NCBI GenBank assembly: GCA_019455285.1
Contig: JACFMS010000015.1
Span: forward strand, 1-64,000
Length of the DNA stretch: 64,000 bases
Direction of reading: 5' to 3'
DNA from: Sphingomonadales bacterium
GTDB taxonomy: Bacteria > Pseudomonadota > Alphaproteobacteria > Sphingomonadales > Govanellaceae
The position numbers were made by a program, and so were the translations under genes. Under the pieces are notes generated by a model. That model searched no databases, was not told the origin of the DNA, and worked only from the letters and a program-made list of their open reading frames with translations. Positions 37,009-45,504 of the stretch are shown here, piece by piece. How positions within the stretch are numbered: the first letter of the stretch is position 1; each line of letters begins with the position of its first letter.

Positions 37009-38652
37009 TTGTTGAAATTGAGGGTTGTCGCGGGTGTGCTGTCGGCGCTGGTGTGGTGCGGCGCGGGTGTCGCCGAGCCGCTGGATGATGCGGCGACATC
37101 CGCCGATCGGGTCAAGGCGCACATGGGGTTTCTCGCCAGCGATCTGCTTGAAGGGCGCGACACCGGCGCGCGCGGCCACGAGATTGCAGCCGCTTATGTC
37201 GCCGCCCAACTGGCGCAGCAAGGCGTCAAGCCGGGGGGCGATAACGGCGGCTATTACCAGTCGCTGGCGCTCCTCAGCTTCCGCGCCGCCGACGAAGGCC
37301 GGCTGACGGTGCGCGCGAAAGGCGCAGCGCCGGCGCCGTTGGTGTTCGGCGACGATTACCTCCCGCGGCCGTACCCGACGACGCAGCAGCTTCGGCTTTC
37401 CGCGCCCGTCGTGTTCGCCGGCTTCGGCATCGTCGATCAGAAGGCGAAGCGGGACGACTATCGCGGCATCAACGCAAAGGGCAAGATCGTCGCCGTACTG
37501 GCGGGCGCGCCCGCCAGCTTTCAAACCGAGGTGCGCGCCTACCACGCCTCGATCCGCACCAAGTTCGCCGCCGCCGCGGCGCATGGCGCGGTCGGCGTGT
37601 TGCTTATCCAAACGCCGGCGGAGGAAAGTCGGCGTCCGTTTGCGCGCCTCTTAAGCCATAGGGGCATCTGGGATATGACCTGGCGTCAGCCCAACGGCGA
37701 ATATTACCTGCCGGGGCATGAGGCGGCGCCGCTCGGCTATCTCAGTCTCGTCGGCGCCGCGAAGCTGTTCGCCGGTTCTCCGGCGCCGCTCGACCAAGTC
37801 TACCGCGACGCCGAGGCCGGCAAGACCAAATCCTTCCGGCTGCCCGTTACCCTGGATGTCGAACTCAACGTCGAGACCAAACCGTTGACCAGCGTCAATG
37901 TGGTTGGCGTGGTCGAGGGCAGCGACCCGGTGCTGAAAAACGAAGTCATCGTGATCACCGCACACCTTGACCATTTCGGCATCAAAGAGGGCGGCCAAGG
38001 CGATGTGATCTTCAACGGCGCCATGGACAACGCCTCCGGCGTCGCCACCGCCCTCGAAGTCGCCCGCGGTTTCGCCGAGGGCCAGCCGCCGCGGCGCACG
38101 GTGGCCTTCGTGTTCGTCACCGCCGAGGAAAAAGGTCATGCCGGCTCACAGGCCTTCGCGAGCTACCCGACGGTTCCTGGCCGGCTGGCGGCGGTGATCA
38201 ATCTCGACATGCCGATGCTGACCTACGATTTCATCGACGTGGTCGCCTTCGGCAACGAACGCACCAACCTCGGTCCAGTGGTGCGCCGCGCCGCAGACCG
38301 GATGGGCGTTAGTCTGTCGCCTGATCCGCTGCCGCAAGAGAGCCTCTACACCCGCAGCGATCATTTCAGCTTCGTCATGCAAGGCGTACCCGCAGTCTAC
38401 CTGATAACCGGCTTCGGCGGCGATGGCGCGCGTGCGTTCGGCGCCTTCGCCAGCCACAACTATCACCAGCCGTCGGACGATCTTTCACAGCCGATCGATT
38501 ATCGCGTCGGCGCCAAATTCGCCCGGCTGAACTACGAAATCGCCCGCGACATCGCCAATGCCGATGCCCGCCCGGCGTGGCTGCCCGGCGATTTCTTCGG
38601 TGACCTGTTCGCCAAGCCGCAACAAATGGCCAAAAAGGCCCAGCGCCGCTAG
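37009..38652 (+). CDS. M28-family zinc metallopeptidase (exported)
   Basis: 547 aa with a signal peptide (VVAGVLSALVWCGAGVA). A PA (protease-associated) insert covers about 110-260. The M28 zinc ligands and catalytic residues are present: ITAHLDHFG, GAMDNASG, VTAEEKGHAG, INLDMPM and the distal SHNYHQPSDD histidine. Members are aminopeptidases or carboxypeptidases of the periplasm or exterior. I start at TTG 37009 because GGGAGG lies 6 bp upstream and the signal peptide then begins properly; an in-frame ATG at 36976 has no Shine-Dalgarno. Confidence 0.9.
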   Translation: MLKLRVVAGVLSALVWCGAGVAEPLDDAATSADRVKAHMGFLASDLLEGRDTGARGHEIAAAYVAAQLAQQGVKPGGDNGGYYQSLALLSFRAADEGRLTVRAKGAAPAPLVFGDDYLPRPYPTTQQLRLSAPVVFAGFGIVDQKAKRDDYRGINAKGKIVAVLAGAPASFQTEVRAYHASIRTKFAAAAAHGAVGVLLIQTPAEESRRPFARLLSHRGIWDMTWRQPNGEYYLPGHEAAPLGYLSLVGAAKLFAGSPAPLDQVYRDAEAGKTKSFRLPVTLDVELNVETKPLTSVNVVGVVEGSDPVLKNEVIVITAHLDHFGIKEGGQGDVIFNGAMDNASGVATALEVARGFAEGQPPRRTVAFVFVTAEEKGHAGSQAFASYPTVPGRLAAVINLDMPMLTYDFIDVVAFGNERTNLGPVVRRAADRMGVSLSPDPLPQESLYTRSDHFSFVMQGVPAVYLITGFGGDGARAFGAFASHNYHQPSDDLSQPIDYRVGAKFARLNYEIARDIANADARPAWLPGDFFGDLFAKPQQMAKKAQRR

Positions 38653-38669
38653 GGGAAATTACAAAGCCA

Positions 38670-39608
38670 TCAATACCCCCGTCCCGGATCAACCACATAG
38701 AGGAGCGGTTGGCCAGATTGGTAGCGGCGGATGTTGTCGGCGATGGTTCGGGCGGCGGTCTTGGGCTGGGTCAGCGCCGCGCAATGGGGAATGACGGTGA
38801 CCTTGGGGTGGCTCCAAAAGGGATGATCCGGCGGCAGCGGCTCGTGGCGGAACACGTCCAGCGTCGCACCGGCGATATGGCCGCTGTCCAAGGCCGCAAG
38901 CAAATCCTCCTCCACCAGGTGGCGGCCGCGCGCCGCGTTGATCACATAAGCGCCTTGTGGCAGCGCCGCCAATGTTTCAGCATTGAGGATGTTCTCGGTA
39001 TCCGCCGTCAGCGGCAACAGGCAGACCACCATATCCGTACGGTTGAGGAAGGGGGCCAGCCCTGCGGGGCCATGGAAGGATTTAACGCCGGCAACCAACT
39101 TCGGCGTCCGGCTCCAACTCGCCACGTCAAAGCCAAGGGCGACCAGGCTTTGGGCGCAGGCCGCGCCCAGCTCGCCTAACCCCATGATCCCCACCCGTTG
39201 ATCCTGCGGCAGCTTAGGCGTCAACGCCTGCCAGCGATGCGCCTTTTGATTGATCTCATGCTCCGGCAGGCGGCGGTGGTAGCGCAAGACGCAAAGAAGC
39301 ACGAATTCGACCATACCAGTGGTCAGGCCCGGATCGACCATGCGCACCAGGGGGATGCCGGCCGGCAGGGTGTGGTCGCTCAACACATGCTCAACCCCAG
39401 CGCCTAAGGAAAAAATGGCCTTAAGGTTGGGAAGAGCCTGCAACAGCCCCGGCGGCTGCTTCCAGGCCAAGACGTAGTCGATATCCGCCGGATTGCCCGC
39501 TTCAGGCCATAGCCGGACTTCAAGCTCGGGCATGTGCAGGCGAAAGGCGTCGATCCAGGGTTCCGGCTCGATCCCAGTGCAGGCGTAGAGAAGAACGGGG
39601 CTGGCCAT
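38670..39608 (-). CDS. 2-hydroxyacid dehydrogenase (GhrA-like glyoxylate/hydroxypyruvate reductase)
   Basis: 312-aa D-isomer-specific 2-hydroxyacid dehydrogenase. The NAD(P)-binding motif GLGELGAACAQSLVALGFDV, the substrate-binding VINAARG arginine, the DVFRHEPLPPDHPFW segment (catalytic Glu) and the catalytic histidine in IPHCAALTQP are all visible; the last is the GhrA subgroup hallmark. It would reduce glyoxylate, hydroxypyruvate or a related 2-oxoacid. AAGGAGC stands upstream of ATG 39608. It is convergent with the M28 gene (17-bp gap) and marks the left edge of the catabolic island. Confidence 0.88.
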   Translation of the reverse strand: MASPVLLYACTGIEPEPWIDAFRLHMPELEVRLWPEAGNPADIDYVLAWKQPPGLLQALPNLKAIFSLGAGVEHVLSDHTLPAGIPLVRMVDPGLTTGMVEFVLLCVLRYHRRLPEHEINQKAHRWQALTPKLPQDQRVGIMGLGELGAACAQSLVALGFDVASWSRTPKLVAGVKSFHGPAGLAPFLNRTDMVVCLLPLTADTENILNAETLAALPQGAYVINAARGRHLVEEDLLAALDSGHIAGATLDVFRHEPLPPDHPFWSHPKVTVIPHCAALTQPKTAARTIADNIRRYQSGQPLLYVVDPGRGY

Positions 39609-39671
39609 GCTGCGCGTTGCTCCTTGGCGCGATATATCACCCAAGGAGCTGCCGTCGACAAGTCTGTTTTT

Positions 39672-40631
39672 TCACCCCACCTTGAGCCGCGTGCGCACGC
39701 GCTCAGCCACCAGCTTTTGCCCCTGACGGCCGGCGTCAAGCACGCCGTCGAATAGAAAGAAGGGGTGAAGGGTGCCCTTAAAGCAAACGTATTCTGTATC
39801 TACGCCGTCTGCCTTCAGGCGTTCGGCATAGTAAGCATCTTCGTCTACGCAAGGATCAAATTCCGCCGCGATGACCAGCGCCGGCGGCAGCTTGGCGTAG
39901 TCCTTCGCCCGGATCGGCGAGGCCAACGGGTTTTGCGCGTCCCTGTCGGGGTTCTCCAGATAGAGCTGGCGAAAGAAGGCGAAATCATCGTGAGCGATGA
40001 AATACTCGCCGCTGCCCAGGGCGCGGCGTGATGGGAAATCTTCGCCGTCATCCACCGTTAGCGCTGGATAGACCGATACTTGATAGGCGATTTTTGGGCC
40101 GCCCTTCTGCCGCGCCATCAGGCACACGCTGACAACGATGGTGCCGCCAGCGCTGTCGCCGACCAGCGCGACGCGGTTGGCGTCAAAGCCTTCCTTGGCG
40201 GCGTTTTTCACCGTCCAACACAACGCGGCGTAACAATCCTCGATGGCGGCGGGAAACTTGTGCTCCGGCGCCAGGCGATAATCCACCGCAATGACGATAA
40301 CGCCGGCGTTCCGGCATAAAAAGCGACAGACATGGTCATGGGTTTCCAGATTGCCCAGATAAAAACCGCCGCCGTGGAAATAAAGCGCCACCGGCCGGAG
40401 GCCTTTGACGTGGCCTTCCGGCCGGTAGATGCGAATGGGCAGATCGCCGCCCGGTCCCGGAATTTTACGATCGCTGATCGCGCCGACCTCAGCTTTCGGT
40501 CCGGCCATGACGATGGCCATCTGCGTCAAACCATTACGAGACTCTGCCAATGGTATTTCGCTGGCGGGACGAAAGCCGCCCGCTTTTATCCGCTGCATCA
40601 ACGCCTGCTCTTGCGCTCCGAGTTTGGACAT
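39672..40631 (-). CDS. Alpha/beta hydrolase, HSL-type esterase/lipase
   Basis: 319-aa serine hydrolase of the hormone-sensitive-lipase (family IV) group. Oxyanion-hole motif YFHGGGFYLG, nucleophile elbow VGDSAGGTI, acidic residue in AAEFDPCVDED and histidine in GTLHPFF complete the machinery. Such enzymes prefer short- to medium-chain esters. It lies 28 bp after the MarR gene in the same direction and is probably controlled by that regulator. Its role may be release of an alcohol from an ester entering the pathway. Confidence 0.9.
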   Translation of the reverse strand: MSKLGAQEQALMQRIKAGGFRPASEIPLAESRNGLTQMAIVMAGPKAEVGAISDRKIPGPGGDLPIRIYRPEGHVKGLRPVALYFHGGGFYLGNLETHDHVCRFLCRNAGVIVIAVDYRLAPEHKFPAAIEDCYAALCWTVKNAAKEGFDANRVALVGDSAGGTIVVSVCLMARQKGGPKIAYQVSVYPALTVDDGEDFPSRRALGSGEYFIAHDDFAFFRQLYLENPDRDAQNPLASPIRAKDYAKLPPALVIAAEFDPCVDEDAYYAERLKADGVDTEYVCFKGTLHPFFLFDGVLDAGRQGQKLVAERVRTRLKVG

Positions 40632-40659
40632 CTTGTCATCCTTTCACGTTATAATCTGT

Positions 40660-41196
40660 TCACGCATCATCCACGGTCGATATTTTTTCGCCGCGCGCTT
40701 GCAGAAAATCGGCCAGATCATCGACGGTTTTCGTCAATGCCTGCATCCGCTTCTCGCCGATGGCGGCGGTCAGCATTGCCTCGAACTCGCGCTTGAATTC
40801 AACCGTGTCGGCCATGAACTGCACGCCTTTGGCGGTGGCGCGGACGATGGCGGCGCGGCCGTCCGAAGGATCGGGCACGGCGGCAAGATAGCCCCGCTTC
40901 TCCAGCTCCTGCACCAGACGGCCGGTGAATTGCTTGGTCTTGTTGGTGCGCGCCGCCAGCACGCCGATGCGCGTGCCCTGCGGGTCGACGCTGCTGATGA
41001 GAAGGGCATGGGCGAGACTTAGCTTGGGGTGGCCTTTTTTGCTCAAGCGCTTCAGCGCGCCCAACCGCCCACTCTGATAAATCCAATACATCTGATTGAG
41101 AATATGTGGCCCGCGCAATGCCGCCACCAGGTCGGCATGGGAGGCGTGAAGGCCGGAAGCGCCGCGGGATTTTCGTTTAGTCATCTTGGTTGACAT
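40660..41196 (-). CDS. MarR-family transcriptional regulator
   Basis: 178 aa with a winged-helix core: [66 protein letters not shown], in which [13 protein letters not shown] forms the wing. The basic N terminus (MTKRKSRG) is unusual in length. It is divergent from the first SDR gene; an inverted repeat covers its own start codon. It probably represses itself and the SDR pair in the absence of an aromatic or lipophilic ligand. Confidence 0.87.
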   Translation of the reverse strand: MSTKMTKRKSRGASGLHASHADLVAALRGPHILNQMYWIYQSGRLGALKRLSKKGHPKLSLAHALLISSVDPQGTRIGVLAARTNKTKQFTGRLVQELEKRGYLAAVPDPSDGRAAIVRATAKGVQFMADTVEFKREFEAMLTAAIGEKRMQALTKTVDDLADFLQARGEKISTVDDA

Positions 41197-41205
41197 TTAT
41201 TGTCA
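41191..41205. promoter_or_regulatory. candidate MarR operator overlapping the marR start codon
   Basis: TGACA-TTTAT-TGTCA is a perfect 5+5 inverted repeat in the marR-SDR divergent region, and it includes the marR ATG (complement of 41194-41196). Size and symmetry fit a MarR dimer site. Confidence 0.5.
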
Positions 41206-41277
41206 CCTTTGTTTACTATTTTCGCAACTATAGCATGGCGTCCGACAAATCCAATTATTGAAAACGGGAGTGGCAAG

Positions 41278-42105
41278 GTGAAGCTGCAAGGAAAAATCGC
41301 GTTCCTGACCGGCGCGGGGTCGGGCTTGGGACGCGCCACGGCGCGCCTCTTTGCCGAGGAAGGCGCAACCGTGATCGCCGCCGACATTGACCTTGCCGGC
41401 GCGCAAACGACGATCAAGGGCATGCCGCCCGCGGCGATGGCGGAGGCGGCCAAGCTTGACGTCACCGACAGCCAGGCGGTCGATCATCTCATCGGCGACG
41501 TGATCGCCCGCCATGGCCGCTTGGATATCCTGGTCAATTATGCCGGCATCGCTTGGGGCAGCAAGGATGAAGAGCAGCGCTTCAACCGGATGACGCAAGC
41601 GATTTTTTCCGAAATCACCGCCACCGGTAAAGCCACTACGCAGTTCGATCTCTTCGCGCAGATGACCGATGAGGAATTCGACCGCGTTATTTCCGTTCAT
41701 ATCCTCGGCACCTTCTATTGCATGCGCGCCGTCATTCCGGCCATGCTGCGCCAGGGTCAGGGCGTTATCATCAACTGTGCCAGCTCTGGCGCATTCTTCA
41801 GCCGTCCCGGTACGCCGCACCATTATTGCGCCGCCAAGGCCGGCATCATCGGCTTGACCCGCGCGGCAGCAACAGAGCTGTCGGCGCGCGGGCTGCGCGT
41901 CAACGCCATCAGTCCCGGCACCATCGCAACCGCCATGACCGACGTCATCCCGCGCCCCATTGCCGAGATGATGCTGCAACAGGTGCCGATGCGGCGCTTA
42001 GGGTCTCCGGATGATGTGGCAAAAACCGCGCTGTTTCTTGCCTCCGATGACGCCGCCTACTACGCCGGCCAATCGTTAAATCCCAACGGCGGCCTGCATT
42101 ATTAA
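41278..42105 (+). CDS. SDR-family oxidoreductase with insertion and Asn-to-His change
   Basis: 275-aa short-chain dehydrogenase. Cofactor motif TGAGSGLG, active-site Ser in NCASSGAFF and YxxxK in YCAAK are present. Two features deviate: the NNAG motif reads NYAG, and after it lies an insertion of roughly 35-40 residues ([20 protein letters not shown]...) before ISVHILGTF, where the tetrad Asn (normally VNLxG) is His. The start is GTG 41278 with GGGAG upstream. It is divergent from marR and 11 bp ahead of a paralogous SDR. Likely oxidises a secondary alcohol or reduces a ketone. Confidence 0.88.
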   Translation: MKLQGKIAFLTGAGSGLGRATARLFAEEGATVIAADIDLAGAQTTIKGMPPAAMAEAAKLDVTDSQAVDHLIGDVIARHGRLDILVNYAGIAWGSKDEEQRFNRMTQAIFSEITATGKATTQFDLFAQMTDEEFDRVISVHILGTFYCMRAVIPAMLRQGQGVIINCASSGAFFSRPGTPHHYCAAKAGIIGLTRAAATELSARGLRVNAISPGTIATAMTDVIPRPIAEMMLQQVPMRRLGSPDDVAKTALFLASDDAAYYAGQSLNPNGGLHY

Positions 42106-42116
42106 GGATTAAGCCC

Positions 42117-42950
42117 ATGACCTTAGAGGGACGAGTTGCCTTCATCACCGGTGCGGCTTCCGGCATTGGCCGCGCCACCGCTGTGTTATTGGCGGAACAC
42201 GGTGCTGCGATCATTGCCGCCGACGTCAGCGACAAGGGGCTTGATGAGACGCTCGGCCTCCTACCCAAAGGCAGCAAGAGCGAGAAAATCATGCTCGACG
42301 TCAGCGACAGTGCCGCCGTCAACGCAGCGGTCGCCGGCGTCGAGGCACGCCATGGCCGGCTTGACATCATGGCCAATGTGGCGGGCATCCCCTTCGCTTC
42401 GGCGGAAGATAAACGTAAGGTGTTTGAGGAGATGTCCTTGATCGTGGAATCGCTGCGCGAGCGCCGCCCACCCAGCCGGCCGCCGGAGTTTCTCCACCAT
42501 TTAACTGATGCTGATTTCAAGCGCATGCTGAGAGTTAACCTTTATGGCACTTTTTATTGCATGCGCGCCGCCATTCCAATCATGACCCGCCAAGGCAAGG
42601 GCGCGATCGTCAACTGCAGCAGTGCTGCCGCCTTTCGTGGGCCGCTGAGCAATGCTCATTACACCACCGCCAAGGCGGCAATCATCGCCTTGACCCGCAA
42701 TGCCGCCACCGAACTTGGGCCGCGCGGCATCCGCGTCAACGCCATAGCGCCGGGCGCCATCGATACGCCCATGGTGCGCGATGGGTTGATGCCGGAATTT
42801 CTCAACATGCTGATGCAACACACGCCATTACAACGCTTGGCCGATCCCCGTGAAGCAGCGGAGGCTGTTTTGTTTCTCGCCAGCGACGCCAGCTCGTATT
42901 TCACCGGCCAGACCCTGGAGCCCAACGGCGGCATCCATTCAGGGCTTTAG
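42117..42950 (+). CDS. SDR-family oxidoreductase with helix insertion
   Basis: 277-aa short-chain dehydrogenase, paralogue of the preceding gene. TGAASGIG, NVAG, NCSSAAAF and YTTAK give a complete set, and here the tetrad Asn is retained (RVNLYGTF). It shares the same extra segment between NxAG and VNL (EDKRKVFEEMSLIVESLRER...), so the two probably bind related bulky substrates. The C terminus NGGIHSGL matches the NGGLHY of the neighbour. Its stop codon overlaps that of the convergent SDR gene. Confidence 0.9.
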   Translation: MTLEGRVAFITGAASGIGRATAVLLAEHGAAIIAADVSDKGLDETLGLLPKGSKSEKIMLDVSDSAAVNAAVAGVEARHGRLDIMANVAGIPFASAEDKRKVFEEMSLIVESLRERRPPSRPPEFLHHLTDADFKRMLRVNLYGTFYCMRAAIPIMTRQGKGAIVNCSSAAAFRGPLSNAHYTTAKAAIIALTRNAATELGPRGIRVNAIAPGAIDTPMVRDGLMPEFLNMLMQHTPLQRLADPREAAEAVLFLASDASSYFTGQTLEPNGGIHSGL

Positions 42951-43744
42951 GCCAACATGGTCGGATAGCGCGCGCCGCCGTCCACCACCAGAAACTCGGC
43001 ATTGACGTAGGAAGACTCGTCAGACGCCAGGAATAGAATCGCGTTGGCGATCTCGCGCGGGTCGGCCAAGCGGCGCATCGTTTGATGCCGGGCGAACGCA
43101 TTTTCAATCTCAGCGGCGTTTGGTCCGTTGTTGCCACTCATGGTTTCAAAGAGACCCATGAGCATCGGCGTGCGCGTGCCGCCCGGCAGCACCGCGTTGC
43201 AGCGGATGCCATAGCCTTTGACAGCGCAATGAATGGCGATGGTGATGGTCAGATTGAGCACGCCCGCCTTGGCCGCGCCGTAAGGGGTGTTCATGGGGCT
43301 TGGGATAATGGCGCCGCCGGAGGAAATATTGACAATGGAGCCGCTGCCCCTTCCCTTCATGGCGGCGATGGCGTGCTTGCAGCCTAAAAAAACCCCCTCC
43401 GAATTGACGCGATGGATCGCCCGCCAATTCTCCACGGTAGTGGTTTCCGGGTCAGCCATTGGACCATGCGTGCCGGTAATCGCCGCGTTGTTGACTAACA
43501 CGTCAAGCCGGCCAAAGCGATTTAACACCTCGGCCATCAAGGTTTTCCAGGAGTCCTCCTCGCCGGCGTCATGGGCGATGAACAGGGCGTTGGGAATGGC
43601 CGCGGCGATATCAGCGCCGGTCTTGGCATTGACATCGGCGATGACGACGCTAGCGCCTTCTGCGGCGAAAAGCTCCGAGGTCGCCTTGCCGATGCCCGAT
43701 GCGCCGCCAGTGACGATGGCGATTTTATCCTTCAAGCGCGCCAT
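42947..43744 (-). CDS. SDR-family oxidoreductase
   Basis: 265-aa classical SDR: TGGASGIG, NNAA, NISSGGAI, YGAAK and a VDGGARYP C terminus; the tetrad Asn is in HRVNSEGVF. It is the last gene of the minus-strand unit that starts with the TonB receptor at 47724 (18-bp gap to the previous SDR gene). The 3' end overlaps the convergent SDR by 4 bp. Substrate unknown, probably a hydroxy or keto intermediate of the same pathway. Confidence 0.9.
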   Translation of the reverse strand: MARLKDKIAIVTGGASGIGKATSELFAAEGASVVIADVNAKTGADIAAAIPNALFIAHDAGEEDSWKTLMAEVLNRFGRLDVLVNNAAITGTHGPMADPETTTVENWRAIHRVNSEGVFLGCKHAIAAMKGRGSGSIVNISSGGAIIPSPMNTPYGAAKAGVLNLTITIAIHCAVKGYGIRCNAVLPGGTRTPMLMGLFETMSGNNGPNAAEIENAFARHQTMRRLADPREIANAILFLASDESSYVNAEFLVVDGGARYPTMLA

Positions 43745-43762
43745 GATGAATGTATCCTGTTG

Positions 43763-44530
43763 TCAATGGGCGGTCAGGCCACCGTCAATCACCAGTTCAG
43801 CGCCGGTGACGAAGCTCGATTCATCGCTGGCGAGATAAAGAATACCGTTGGCGACGTCTTCAATTTGCCCCATACGGCCGATGGGATGCATGTCGACGAG
43901 GTATTTCTTGCCCGCCGCTGGATCGCCCTGGCCTAGAACCTCGAACACCTTGCTGGCCATGGGGGTTTCGATGATGCCGGGATGCACGGAGTTGACGCGA
44001 ATATTGTACTTCAGTTCGGCGCACTCCAGCGCCGCGCATTTGCTCAAAAGCTTGACACCGGCCTTGCTGGCGCTGTAAGTCGCGGTCCTGGCCGTGCCGA
44101 TCAGGCCCGCCACCGAGGAAATGTTAATAATAGAACCGCCACCGGTTTTCTTCATGGCGTCCATGCCATATTTAACGCCCAAGAAGACGCCATCCAGATT
44201 GATCGCCATCACCGATCGCCAGCGCTCCAGGCTGGTTTCCTCAATCAGTTCGGCGGTTGGCACGCCGGCGTTATTGACCAGAATATCCAGACGACCGAAA
44301 CGCTTCACCGCGGCGGCGATCACGCTTTTCCACTGCTCTTCGTCCCGGGTATCGAGCAGCATGAAAACCGAAGCGCCGCCGAGCTTGTTGACCACCGCCT
44401 CGCCGCCCTCACGGTTGATGTCGGTGACCTCCACCGTGGCGCCTTCGCGCGCCAGCGCTTCCGCCGCGCCTTGGCCCAACCCGGAAGCCGCGCCCGTCAC
44501 CAGCGCAATTTTTCCTGCTACGCGTCCCAT
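43763..44530 (-). CDS. SDR-family oxidoreductase (3-oxoacyl reductase/hydroxysteroid-type)
   Basis: 255-aa classical SDR with TGAASGLG, NNAG, AINLDGVFLG (tetrad Asn), NISSVAGL and YSASK, ending VIDGGLTAH. This pattern is shared by cyclohexanol, hydroxysteroid and 2,5-diketogluconate-type dehydrogenases; substrate cannot be assigned. It follows the two NTF2-like genes by 9 bp and precedes another SDR gene, suggesting sequential redox steps. Confidence 0.9.
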   Translation of the reverse strand: MGRVAGKIALVTGAASGLGQGAAEALAREGATVEVTDINREGGEAVVNKLGGASVFMLLDTRDEEQWKSVIAAAVKRFGRLDILVNNAGVPTAELIEETSLERWRSVMAINLDGVFLGVKYGMDAMKKTGGGSIINISSVAGLIGTARTATYSASKAGVKLLSKCAALECAELKYNIRVNSVHPGIIETPMASKVFEVLGQGDPAAGKKYLVDMHPIGRMGQIEDVANGILYLASDESSFVTGAELVIDGGLTAH

Positions 44531-44539
44531 AATCGCCTC

Positions 44540-44980
44540 CTAGTTATTCCCGCTTTCCTCAAGATGCGTGCCATAGACGCTTTGCATCACCAAAGCGCCG
44601 TCGCAACTTTCTAGCACCTTGAACAGCTTGCCGTCTTTCACCTCGATGAAGAAAAAATAGTTGTTATTATAGGTGACGCCATGGGCCGATTCCGCCTGCC
44701 CCTTGACGATCACCGCCGCGCGGTTTCCTTCCACGATGATATCGATGGGATAAAGGCCAAATTCAGGGCCGGTACTGAATTGCATGGCCAAGGCCTTGCC
44801 AATGATATTGCGAAATTCGTCGAGTCCGTTATAGGTGCGGGCGACTGGCGTGCTGCCGGTCATGGTCCAGATCAGATCCGGATGGCAGTAGGCCAGCGGA
44901 TCGACCCGCTCACCCCGGCTGGCCCTGGTGTTGGCGGCAAAAAAATTGCGAATGGCGGCTTCGACATCTTCCCCGCTCAT
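44540..44980 (-). CDS. NTF2/SnoaL-like protein
   Basis: 146-aa protein of the cone-shaped alpha+beta NTF2-like superfamily (SnoaL, ketosteroid isomerase, limonene-epoxide hydrolase). Visible segments are the N-terminal helices (VEAAIRNFFAANTRAS), DPLAYCHPDLIWTMTGSTPVARTYNGLDEFRNII and a strand-rich C-terminal half (GNRAAVIVKGQAESAHGVTYNNNYFFFIEVKDGKLFKVLESCDG). It overlaps the upstream paralogue by 4 bp. It could act as isomerase, hydratase or cyclase; catalytic residues cannot be assigned by eye. Confidence 0.75.
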   Translation of the reverse strand: MSGEDVEAAIRNFFAANTRASRGERVDPLAYCHPDLIWTMTGSTPVARTYNGLDEFRNIIGKALAMQFSTGPEFGLYPIDIIVEGNRAAVIVKGQAESAHGVTYNNNYFFFIEVKDGKLFKVLESCDGALVMQSVYGTHLEESGNN

Positions 44981-45441
44981 GGCCGCGCCTCCGCCGGTTG
45001 CGGCGCACGCGGGCTATTGGGCACAAAGGCGTGGCCGTAAAGCTGAGTTTCGATCTGCGTGGTATCGGGATAAAAGCGAATTTCGCTGATCTTATCGCCT
45101 TTGAGCTTGAAGTAGCAGCCGGCCGGGTCACCAGCGGCGTTATAGATGTTGCCGACCCGGCTGGTTGCCGTAATCTTCAGGAAAACGCCTACGCGATCAC
45201 CTTCCGCAATGCTATCAAGGATCGTTACTTCCCCCGATTTGATGCGCAATGCCGCCGTGGGCGCCAGGATTTTGCGTACCTCGTCCTGTCCGAAGTAAAC
45301 GCCGGACAGCGGCGTCGTGCCGATGACCACAACAACAACATTGTCGCATAACAATTTATAGGGATTAGCTGACCGGCCGCGCAAGGCGGCATCGACGCTA
45401 GCAATAAACGTCGCCACCACGTGCTTGGCATTCTTTCCCAT
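44977..45441 (-). CDS. NTF2/SnoaL-like protein, paralogue
   Basis: 154 aa, same fold class as the following gene: VVATFIASVDAALRGRS, GTTPLSGVYFGQDEVRKILAPTAALR and GDPAGCYFKLKGDKISEIRFYPDTTQIETQLYG. GAGAGGTC lies before ATG 45441, which I prefer to the TTG at 45459. The pair is translationally coupled, suggesting a heterodimer or two consecutive steps on one substrate. The hairpin at 45464-45495 separates it from the TonB receptor gene. Confidence 0.75.
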   Translation of the reverse strand: MGKNAKHVVATFIASVDAALRGRSANPYKLLCDNVVVVVIGTTPLSGVYFGQDEVRKILAPTAALRIKSGEVTILDSIAEGDRVGVFLKITATSRVGNIYNAAGDPAGCYFKLKGDKISEIRFYPDTTQIETQLYGHAFVPNSPRAPQPAEARP

Positions 45442-45463
45442 ATTCGACCTCTCCGTCAAATAA

Positions 45464-45495
45464 GCCGGGCATCGATCGCCGATGCGATGCCCGGC
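45464..45495 (-). terminator. 11-bp hairpin behind the TonB-receptor gene
   Basis: Perfect arms GCCGGGCATCG/CGATGCCCGGC with a 10-nt loop follow the receptor stop by 9 bp; on the minus strand TTATTTG comes next. It is an imperfect terminator and may attenuate rather than stop transcription into the NTF2-SDR genes, giving high receptor and lower enzyme expression. Confidence 0.6.
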
Positions 45496-45504
45496 TTCAT
45501 CACC

